Assembly (NCBI GenBank): GCA_910583845.1
Contig: CAJUAB010000011.1
Span: 1 to 64,000, forward strand
DNA length: 64,000 bases
Reading direction: 5' to 3'
Source: an uncultured Acetatifactor sp.
GTDB lineage: Bacteria; Bacillota; Clostridia; Lachnospirales; Lachnospiraceae
The notes beneath the pieces were generated by a model. It was not told where the DNA came from. It saw only the letters and a list, made by a program, of their open reading frames with translations, and searched no databases. The first letter of the stretch is position 1, and each line of letters opens with the position of its first letter. Below, piece by piece: positions 25,291-33,800 of the stretch. Both the position numbers and the translations under genes were made by a program.

Positions 25291-28092
25291 ATGGGAAACA
25301 GATATGCGATAGACTGGGACGCCTATGCACGGATGGCGAGGAGGGCTGCGGCGGAAGGAGCGGTTTTGCTGAAAAATGACGGCGATGTACTCCCGCTGAA
25401 AGAGGGGGAGCGGCTGGCAGTTTTTGGGAGAATACAGTTTGATTATTATAAAAGCGGCACAGGTTCAGGGGGAATGATCAACACCCGATATGTGGTGGGG
25501 ATTCTGGACGCCCTGAAAGAGGAAAAGCTCGTGCTGAACAGTGAGTTGGAGCAGACTTATCGGGACTGGCTGAAAGAGCATCCCTTTGACAAGGGCAGCG
25601 GCTGGGCTCAAGAGCCCTGGAGTCAGCAGGAGATGCCGCTTGATGAGGAGACGGTAAAGAAGGCGGCGGCACAAAGCGACACGGCGCTGGTGATCATCGG
25701 CCGTACGGCGGGGGAGGACAAGGATGCCAGGGCGGAAAAGGGCAGTTTTTACCTCTCCGAAGAAGAGGAGGGGATGCTGGAGCTTGTGTGCGGCACCTTT
25801 GACCGGGTAGTGGTGGCGCTGAATGTAGGCAGTATCCTGGATATGGGCTGGGTGGAGGCTTACGGCCCCCAGGCGGTGCTCTATGTATGGCAGGGCGGTA
25901 TGGAAGGCGGACATGGAGTGGCGGACGTTCTCATGGGACGGGTAAATCCCTGCGGCAAGCTGGCGGATACCATTGCGCGCAGTGTGGAGGACTATCCCTC
26001 CCACACAGATTTTGGCGGCGAGCGCGGAGACAGATATGTGGAGGATATCTATGTGGGATACCGCTATTTTGAGACTTTTGCGTCCGCCAGGGAGAAGGTG
26101 CTCTACCCCTTTGGGTTTGGCTTGTCCTACACCTCCTTTGCGGTGCAATGCCATATGGAGACAGGCCGGGAGGGCTGCGTTTTCCATGCCAGGGTTCAGA
26201 ATACCGGCGCGCGTCCGGGGAGAGAGGTGGTGCAGGTGTATGTCGGCGCGCCTCAGGGGAAGCTGGGAAAACCCTCCCGCAGTCTGGCCGGGTTTGCCAA
26301 GACGCGGTGTCTCGCGCCCGGAGAAGAACAGGAGATGGAGCTGAAAGTCGATAAGCGTGTTTTCGCGTCCTATGATGACAGCGGAGCCACAGGACATAAA
26401 TCCTGCTATGTGCTGGAGGCGGGTACATACCGTTTCTATGTGGGAGGGGATGTCAGAGCTTCGGAACTGACGGGAACCATGGAACTTGAGGAGACGGAGG
26501 TGCTGGAACAGTGTGCGGAGGCTCTGGCTCCCGTGGAGGAATACGACCGCATGAGACCGGCGGCGGAGAGCTGTGCCGTTTCGGGGACCATTCCGGAGGA
26601 GAAGTATGTCCTTTCCTGGGAGAAGACGCCGCTTCGCACCTACAGCATGGCCCAGAGAAGCAGGGAGGAGGACAGACCGGGGCTTCCCTGCACCGGGGAC
26701 AGGGGATACCGTCTGGCGGATGTCTATGACGACAGGGTTTCTCTGGAGACATTTACGGCCCAGCTCAGCGATGAGGAGCTGTGCTGCCTGGTGCGGGGAG
26801 AGGGCATGTGTTCCCCCAAGGTGACGCCGGGGACTGCGGCCGCCTTTGGCGGGGTTACGCCGTCGCTGGCGGAATATGGGATTCCCTGCGGGTGCTGTGC
26901 GGACGGTCCCTCCGGCATCCGTATGGACTGCGGCACTTACGCTTTCTGCCTGCCCAACGGTACTTGCCTGGCCTGTAGCTTTGACGAGGAGCTGGTGTGT
27001 CGGTTATACGAGATGGAGGGGGCAGAACTGCGGAAGAATCGCATTGACATTCTGCTGGGGCCCGGGATGAATATTCACCGGCATCCTCTCAACGGCAGGA
27101 ATTTTGAATATTTTTCGGAGGACCCGCTGCTCACCGGCAAGATGGCCGCGGCCCAGATCCGGGGAATGGGGCGGTACCAGGTCACGGGGGCTTTGAAGCA
27201 TTTTGCCGCCAACAACCAGGAATTTCACCGCAGTCTCTACAACTCCGTAGTCTCCGAGCGCGCTCTGCGGGAAATCTATCTGAAAGGGTTTGAGATCGCC
27301 GTCAGAGAGGGCGGGGCCTACGCCATCATGACCACATATGGGGCGATCAACGGCCTGTGGACGGCGGGCAATTATGATCTGCTGACCACCATCCTGCGGA
27401 AGGAATGGGGCTATGAAGGGCTGGTTATGACGGACTGGTGGGCCATGATCAACGATGAGGGACAGGCTCCCGACCGGGGCAATCTGGCGGCCATGGTGCG
27501 GGGACAGAACGATGTGTATATGGTGGTGCAGGACTCCGGGAATAATTCCGGCGGGGACAATCTGGAAAAATGCCTTGCGGAGGGCACCTTGCGGCGATCT
27601 GATCTGTTGGTCTGCGCCATGAATATTTTGAAGGTGCTGATGCGCTCTGCCGTCATGGACCGGAGCCTGGGACGGCTCTGCCAGGAGGAACTGGAGGCGG
27701 CGGAGAGTCTGGGAGAGGAGGAGACCGCGAGTTTTGATCTGGTCTGGTACCGCCTGGAGAATAAGCTGGAAATAGACGGAAAGGATATAGACACCGGGAA
27801 GGGAAAGGCCTTCCTATGCGGGTTGGAGGCCGGCGGCAGGCATTTGTATGTGATCCGTCTGAAAGTGAAGGTGGACGCGCCCAAGCTGGCCCAGGTGCCC
27901 GTCTCCCTGTTTGTGAACGGCACTTTGCAGGGGACCATCACGCTGAACGGCACGGACGGGGACTATGTGGAGGTGGAGCAGACCTGTGGGGCATTCACCA
28001 ACACGCACAATTACCTGCGACTGTTTTTTGCGGAGGGCGGCGCGCAGATTGAAACGCTGACCATCCAGCGACTGGAGGAGAATGCGATCTGA
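25291..28092 (+). CDS. Glycoside hydrolase family 3 with swapped domain order
   Basis: The 933-residue protein begins with what is normally the C-terminal alpha/beta sandwich of GH3 (EGAVLLKNDGDVLPL, residues about 20-290), then a fibronectin III-like domain (YPFGFGLSYTSF onward, about 290-400), and only then the TIM barrel (CADGPSGIRMDCG, KHFAANNQEFHR). The nucleophile Asp is in VMTDWWAMIND at about residue 714. A final 130-residue region closes it. Domain-swapped GH3 beta-glucosidases are known from rumen clostridia. No signal peptide is visible. ATG 25291 follows CAGGAGGAGGTTATTAAG; GTG 25261 lacks such a site. Specificity for beta-glucosides or xylosides is not readable. Confidence 0.9.
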   Translation: MGNRYAIDWDAYARMARRAAAEGAVLLKNDGDVLPLKEGERLAVFGRIQFDYYKSGTGSGGMINTRYVVGILDALKEEKLVLNSELEQTYRDWLKEHPFDKGSGWAQEPWSQQEMPLDEETVKKAAAQSDTALVIIGRTAGEDKDARAEKGSFYLSEEEEGMLELVCGTFDRVVVALNVGSILDMGWVEAYGPQAVLYVWQGGMEGGHGVADVLMGRVNPCGKLADTIARSVEDYPSHTDFGGERGDRYVEDIYVGYRYFETFASAREKVLYPFGFGLSYTSFAVQCHMETGREGCVFHARVQNTGARPGREVVQVYVGAPQGKLGKPSRSLAGFAKTRCLAPGEEQEMELKVDKRVFASYDDSGATGHKSCYVLEAGTYRFYVGGDVRASELTGTMELEETEVLEQCAEALAPVEEYDRMRPAAESCAVSGTIPEEKYVLSWEKTPLRTYSMAQRSREEDRPGLPCTGDRGYRLADVYDDRVSLETFTAQLSDEELCCLVRGEGMCSPKVTPGTAAAFGGVTPSLAEYGIPCGCCADGPSGIRMDCGTYAFCLPNGTCLACSFDEELVCRLYEMEGAELRKNRIDILLGPGMNIHRHPLNGRNFEYFSEDPLLTGKMAAAQIRGMGRYQVTGALKHFAANNQEFHRSLYNSVVSERALREIYLKGFEIAVREGGAYAIMTTYGAINGLWTAGNYDLLTTILRKEWGYEGLVMTDWWAMINDEGQAPDRGNLAAMVRGQNDVYMVVQDSGNNSGGDNLEKCLAEGTLRRSDLLVCAMNILKVLMRSAVMDRSLGRLCQEELEAAESLGEEETASFDLVWYRLENKLEIDGKDIDTGKGKAFLCGLEAGGRHLYVIRLKVKVDAPKLAQVPVSLFVNGTLQGTITLNGTDGDYVEVEQTCGAFTNTHNYLRLFFAEGGAQIETLTIQRLEENAI

Positions 28093-28181
28093 GGGCGAGA
28101 ACAGAGCACTTGCGAAGCGCGGGTTCTATCGAAGGGAAGTCACAGGGTGGTAATGGAAGTGATTGCGGGAGGATAATTCAG

Positions 28182-28799
28182 ATGAAAGTTTTATTATTGA
28201 ACGGCAGCGCCAACCAAAAGGGATGTACTTATACGGCGCTGGAGGAGATCGGTCATACCTTGCAGGAGGAGGGGATTGCCTACGAGATTTTTCAGACAGG
28301 AGCCCGGCCCATCAGGGACTGTATCGGCTGCAGGCAGTGTACGGAGCAGGGATGTATATTTATGGACGATCCGGTCAATGCTTTTGTGCGGAAAGCCAGA
28401 GAGGCGGACGGTTTTGTGTTTGGCACTCCGGTGTATTATGCCCATGCCAGCGGACGGATCTTGTCTTTTCTGGACAGGGCCTTTTACAGCAGCAAAGACG
28501 CTTTTGTACATAAGCCCGCGGCGGCGATCGCCTCAGCCCGCAGGGCGGGAACCACGGCTTCCCTGGACGATCTGGGCAAGTATTTTGGCATCAGCCATAT
28601 GCCCGCGGTGGGCTCCAGCTATTGGAACATGGTACATGGCAATCGGCCGGAGGAGGTGCTGCGGGACGCGGAGGGATTGCAGACCATGCGGAACATCGCC
28701 CACAATATGGCCTGGCTGCTGAAATGTATTGAGGCGGGAAAGCAGCAGGGGATAATGCCGGAGACGGAGAGCGGAAGCTGGACGAATTTTATCCGTTGA
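28182..28799 (+). CDS. Flavodoxin-fold NAD(P)H-dependent reductase
   Basis: A 205-residue flavodoxin-like protein. KVLLLNGSANQKGCTYTAL (residues 2-20) is the FMN phosphate loop; CIGCRQCTEQGCIFMDD gives the Cys cluster common in iron-sulfur flavoprotein relatives; FGTPVYYAHASGRILSFLDR is the flavin edge motif. Proteins of this type reduce quinones, azo dyes or nitro groups with NAD(P)H. Whether the Cys residues bind a cluster here is uncertain. GCGGGAGGATAATTCAG precedes ATG 28182. It is 89 bases downstream of the GH3 gene. Confidence 0.85.
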   Translation: MKVLLLNGSANQKGCTYTALEEIGHTLQEEGIAYEIFQTGARPIRDCIGCRQCTEQGCIFMDDPVNAFVRKAREADGFVFGTPVYYAHASGRILSFLDRAFYSSKDAFVHKPAAAIASARRAGTTASLDDLGKYFGISHMPAVGSSYWNMVHGNRPEEVLRDAEGLQTMRNIAHNMAWLLKCIEAGKQQGIMPETESGSWTNFIR

Positions 28800-28858
28800 A
28801 TGCTGTTCATAAAGAGTTCGCAAATGCCTGAAGCTGGTCAATATAGCAGAGGTAAAAA

Positions 28859-29524
28859 ATGATGAAATTATTAATGGAAGCGGTGAATCTGTTGAAGAGG
28901 CAGTCATGGGAATGGGCGGTCTGCGGCGGTCTGGGAATAGACCTGTTTCTGGGGTATGAATCCCGCGGACACGGTGATATTGACATTCTGGTATATTGGA
29001 AGGACCGGGATGACATTATCCGTTCCCTGCAAGGCGAGGGGTATCAGGTTTATGAAATGCTGGGTGGCGGCAGAGCGCATCACATCACAGATATAAGGGA
29101 GCAGAGATGCGAAAAAAGGAATATCTTCGCCATGCTGGAGGACTGCGGGATCGTACACCTGACGCCCACCGGGGAAAAAGACATATATGGGATTGATTTT
29201 TCTCATGAAGGGCTTGATAGATTGAACTTTATAGAATTCCTGTTTAATGACCATGATGAGGACTGGTTTTACTATGCCCGGAATAAAGAGGTCAGACGGG
29301 AGATGGACAAAGCGATTTTATACAGGGAGACGCAGGGGACAAGGATTCCCTACCTGGCACCGGAGTTATTGTGTCTGTACAAATCCACGGATACGGAAAG
29401 GGAAGGCTATGGGCAGGATTTTGAACTGTCTTACGCGCGGATGAATCAGGAGCAGAGACGCTGGCTGCAAAGGGCGCTTTCCGTCATGAATCCGGCGGGG
29501 CATAAGTGGATTGTGAAGGGTTGA
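28859..29524 (+). CDS. Nucleotidyltransferase-fold protein, LinB/AadA-like
   Basis: A 221-residue protein with the minimal nucleotidyltransferase core: AVCGGLGIDLFLGYESRGHG (about residues 19-38) followed by D-I-D-I-L-V, where the two Asp bind Mg. The rest resembles the lincosamide or aminoglycoside nucleotidyltransferase fold, with YLAPELLCLYKS near residue 165. Such proteins add AMP or another nucleotide to a drug or protein. A resistance role is possible, but many chromosomal relatives are uncharacterised. The ribosome site is a weak AGAGG. A terminator follows at 29586-29617. Confidence 0.75.
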   Translation: MMKLLMEAVNLLKRQSWEWAVCGGLGIDLFLGYESRGHGDIDILVYWKDRDDIIRSLQGEGYQVYEMLGGGRAHHITDIREQRCEKRNIFAMLEDCGIVHLTPTGEKDIYGIDFSHEGLDRLNFIEFLFNDHDEDWFYYARNKEVRREMDKAILYRETQGTRIPYLAPELLCLYKSTDTEREGYGQDFELSYARMNQEQRRWLQRALSVMNPAGHKWIVKG

Positions 29525-29585
29525 CAGATATGTCTGGCTATCTCTCCCAAAATGTGGTATGATAACTGAACAGGCAAACAAGATA

Positions 29586-29617
29586 AAGCATTTGCCATTA
29601 AAAAGCAGATGCTTTTT
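29586..29617 (+). terminator. Rho-independent terminator
   Basis: AAGCATTTGC pairs with GCAGATGCTT (one G-T pair) around a nine-base loop and is followed by a run of six T including the stem end. It separates the accessory array from ispG. Confidence 0.75.
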
Positions 29618-29727
29618 TGATCTGCGCTCGCCAGCGGCTGAGTTTTCCTTTCTGTACGGCGCGTAGCTGCCCGATTACGCGACAGGTGCGGACAGGAGTC
29701 GGACAATTCCCATTTCAGGAGGAGTAT

Positions 29728-30825
29728 ATGAGAGATTACACCGAAAATGAGCAGATTCCACAGACAAGTTTTCACAGACAGCGCACCCGATCCGTACAGA
29801 TCGGGCAGGTGCGTATCGGCGGCGGCGCGCCCGTCGCCATTCAGTCCATGACCAACACCCGGACGGAGGACGTATCGGCCACGGTGGCGCAGATCCATCG
29901 TCTGGAACAGGCGGGCTGCGAGATCATACGCTGCACCGTACCCACCTCAGAAGCGGCCCGGGCGCTGAAAGAGATCAAGAAGCAGATTCATATTCCGCTG
30001 GTGGCGGATATACATTTCGACTATAAGATGGCCATTGCCGCCATGGAGAACGGCGCGGACAAAATCCGCATCAATCCCGGCAACATCGGTTCCGCCGAAA
30101 GGGTGAAAGCGGTGGTGGACGTCGCCCGGGAGAGGAATATTCCCATCCGGGTGGGGGTCAACAGCGGCTCCCTGGAGAAAGCGCTGCTGGAAAAATACGG
30201 CGGCGTGACGGCGGAGGGGCTCGTGGAGAGCGCTCTGGACAAGGTACAGATCATTGAGGATCTGGGGTATGACAATCTGGTGATCAGCATCAAATCCTCG
30301 GATGTGCTGATGTGTGTGGAGGCTCATGAGCTGCTGGCGGCCCGGACCCTGTATCCTTTGCATGTGGGCATCACCGAGTCCGGTACGGTCCAGAGCGGCA
30401 ACATCAAGTCAGCCATCGGCCTGGGGCTTATTCTGCGCCAGGGCATTGGCGATACCATACGGGTGTCGCTGACGGGAGACCCGGTGGAGGAGATCAAGTC
30501 GGCCAGACTGATCCTGCGCACTCTGGGACTGCGGCAGGGAGGGATTGAGGTGGTATCCTGTCCCACCTGCGGCAGAACCAGGATCGATCTGATCGGTCTG
30601 GCAACCCGGGTGGAAAAGCTGGTGGCGGACTATCCGCTGAATATAAAGGTGGCCGTCATGGGTTGTGCCGTGAACGGTCCGGGGGAAGCGAAAGAGGCGG
30701 ATATCGGCATCGCCGGAGGAGACGGCGAGGGACTGCTGATCAAAAAGGGAGAGATTGTGCGCAAAATGCCGGAGGAAGAGCTGCTGGCGGCGCTGAAAGA
30801 CGAGCTGGATCACTGGGGCCAATGA
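29728..30825 (+). CDS. ispG: 4-hydroxy-3-methylbut-2-enyl diphosphate synthase
   Basis: The 365-residue IspG (GcpE) reduces methylerythritol cyclodiphosphate in the non-mevalonate isoprenoid pathway. The N-terminal TIM barrel is seen in AIQSMTNTRTEDV and LVADIHFDYKMAI; the C-terminal 4Fe-4S site uses SCPTCGRTRIDL and a third Cys in VMGCAVNGPGEAKEAD. Length is normal for a bacterial two-domain IspG. CAGGAGGAGTAT precedes ATG 29728. polC starts 44 bases after its stop. In many clostridia dxr and rseP stand just before ispG; neither is in this window upstream. Confidence 0.96.
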   Translation: MRDYTENEQIPQTSFHRQRTRSVQIGQVRIGGGAPVAIQSMTNTRTEDVSATVAQIHRLEQAGCEIIRCTVPTSEAARALKEIKKQIHIPLVADIHFDYKMAIAAMENGADKIRINPGNIGSAERVKAVVDVARERNIPIRVGVNSGSLEKALLEKYGGVTAEGLVESALDKVQIIEDLGYDNLVISIKSSDVLMCVEAHELLAARTLYPLHVGITESGTVQSGNIKSAIGLGLILRQGIGDTIRVSLTGDPVEEIKSARLILRTLGLRQGGIEVVSCPTCGRTRIDLIGLATRVEKLVADYPLNIKVAVMGCAVNGPGEAKEADIGIAGGDGEGLLIKKGEIVRKMPEEELLAALKDELDHWGQ

Positions 30826-30869
30826 GCCTGTGCGGGACGGCAAACAAGGGCAGGCAGGGGGTATACACA

Positions 30870-33800
30870 ATGGCGAAACCTTTTTTTGAGGTATTTCCCA
30901 CATTACAGTTAAAAGGCAAAGTACGCGACATTCTGGAGCAGACCGGCGTGGATAAGATTTCCGCCACAAAGCGTAAGGATTTTCTGCGGATTTATCTGCG
31001 GAGCAGCCGATTGATTATGAAAGAAGATATCTGGGCGGCGGAGAGAGAGATCAAGAGACAGCTCTTTCCCGGCGCGAATCTGACCGTAAAGATCTATGAG
31101 AAATTTGAACTTTCCTCCCAGTATACCCCGGAGAAGCTGATGGATGTATATCGTGACAGTATTCTGGAGGAATTGCGGGAGTATAATCATATCGATTATA
31201 ACAGCTTCAGAACGGCGCAGCTGTCATATCCCGATGCCGGGCAGATGACGCTCACGCTGGAGGACAGTGTGCTGGCCCACAGCCGGGAGGAGGAATTTAC
31301 CCAGGTCCTCCAGAAAATCCTGGTGGAGCGCTGCGGCTTTGACCTGGCTTTGCGGGTAGAGTACCGGGAGGCGCAGACCGGCAAGTACGCGCAGGAGGAT
31401 GAGCAGAAGATCCGGCTGCAGGTGGCAGAGATTTCCCGGCGCGCGGGCAGGAGGGAAGCTACAGAGGACTTTATGCAGGCGGATGTGCCGCCCACACTGG
31501 ATGTGGCCGCGGGGCAGAGCCAGACGTCCGGGGCGGGTCATACGGGCGGCAGCCGGACAGGAGCCGGAGTATCCGGGGCGGGGTACGGAGCCGCGGGCGC
31601 AGGAATGTCAGGAACGGTTCAGGAAGCCGCAGGCAGCGGAATCTCCGGAGGGCAGGCGGGCAGCGGAGCCGGAGCATCCGGGGCGGGACGCGGAGGCCAG
31701 ACAGGCAGCGCCGGTCAGACGGGCACTACCGCGGCCGGTGCCGGTCAGAGCGCTTCGGGCCAGAGAAGCCGGGGCGGTTATGGCATGAAAGGGGATTATC
31801 CCAGAGGCGGTTACAAAAGGGGGGACTATAACCGGGGCGGTGCCTACGGAGGCAGCGTGAAGCGCTCCGACAATCCGGATGTGATCTATGGCCGCGATTT
31901 TGAAGAAGAGGCCATGCGTATTGAGGACATCATCGGTGAGATTGGCGAGGTGGTGATCCGGGGCAAGATCCTGTCCGTGGACAAGCGGGAGATCAAGAAC
32001 GAGAAAACCATTATCATCTTTGACGTGACGGATTTTTCCGATACCATGACTGTAAAAATGTTTGCCCGCAACGATCAGGTGGAGGAGATCCTGGAGGGGG
32101 TCAAGGCAGGGGCCTTTGTGAAAATCAAGGGGATCAGCATGATGGACAAATTTGACCATGAACTGACCATCGGCTCCCTGACAGGCATCAAGAAGGCGAC
32201 GGATTTCACCACCGGCAGGACGGACACCGCCCCTCACAAGCGGGTGGAGCTGCACTGCCACACCAAAATGAGCGATATGGACGGGGTGTCCGAGGCCAAA
32301 GATATTGTGAAGCGGGCCTACAAATGGGGACACAGGGCCATCGCCATCACGGATCACGGGGTGGTGCAGGGCTTTACCGACGCGAACCATGTGTGGGACG
32401 ATCTGTGGAAAGCAGAGAAGGGCAGGCGAAAGGAGGCGGGGGAGGAAAACCCTGACAAACAGGATTTTTTCAGGATTATCTACGGGGTGGAGGCCTATCT
32501 GGTGGACGATCTGAAAGAGATCGTCACCGGCGACAGGGGCCAGGATCTGGACGCGGATTTTGTGGTGTTTGACATTGAGACCACGGGTTTTTCCCCGGTG
32601 AACAACCGGATTATCGAAATCGGCGCGGTGAAAGTGGAGCGCGGGGAGATCACGGAGCGTTTTTCCAGCTTTGTGAATCCGGACGTGCCCATCCCTTTTG
32701 AAATAGAAAAATTAACCGGTATCAATGACGGCATGGTCATGGAGGCTCCCATGATTGATGAGGTGCTGCCGCGATTTCTGGAATTTTGCGAGGGCTGTGT
32801 GCTGGTGGCCCACAATGCCGGCTTTGACATGAGTTTTATCATGGAGAATTGCAGGCGGCTGGGATATGGGGACCAGTTCACCTATGTGGATACCGTGGGA
32901 ATCGCCAGGATTTTGCTGCCGGGCCAGGCCAGGCACACGCTGGACGCGGTGGCAAAAACTTTGGGCGTATCGCTGGAGAATCATCACCGGGCGGTGGACG
33001 ACGCGGAGGCCACGGCGCATATCTTTGTAAAGTTTATTCCGAGACTGCGGGAGAACGGGGCGGAAGACTTAAAACAGGTGAATGCCCTGGGAGCTTCCAG
33101 CCCGGATCTCGTGAAGCGTCTGCCCACTTACCACGCCATTATCCTGGCGAAAAACGACCTGGGGCGGATTAATATGTACCGGCTGATCTCCGAGTCCCAC
33201 ACCACCTACTACAGCAAGCGCCCCCGGATTCCCAAGAGCCTGATTCTGAAATACCGGGAGGGCCTGATTCTGGGCAGCGCCTGTGAGGCCGGGGAACTGT
33301 ACCGGGCGCTGCTGGAGGGGAAGGCGGACGCGGAGATTGCCCGTGTGGCAGGCTTCTATGATTATCTGGAGATCCAGCCGGAGGGCAACAACCGCTTTAT
33401 GATCCTGTCTCCCAAGCATCCGGATATTCAGTCTGTAGAGGATATACGCAATGTGAACCGCCGGATCGTGAAGCTGGGAGAGCAGCTGCATAAGCCGGTG
33501 GTGGCTACCTGCGACGTACATTTTCTGGACCCGGAGGATGAGATATACCGCCGGATTATCATGGCAGGCAAGGGGTTTGAGGACGCGGACGAGCAGGCCC
33601 CCCTGTACCTGCACACCACCGAGGAGATGCTGGAGGAGTTCGCGTATCTGGGGGCGGAAAAGGCCCGGGAGATTGTTATAACCAATCCCAACCGGATCGC
33701 GGATATGGTGGAGACCATCGCCCCGGTGCGGCCGGACAAATGCCCTCCGGTGATCCCGGATTCGGACAAGACCCTTAAAAAGATCTGCTATGACAAGGCC

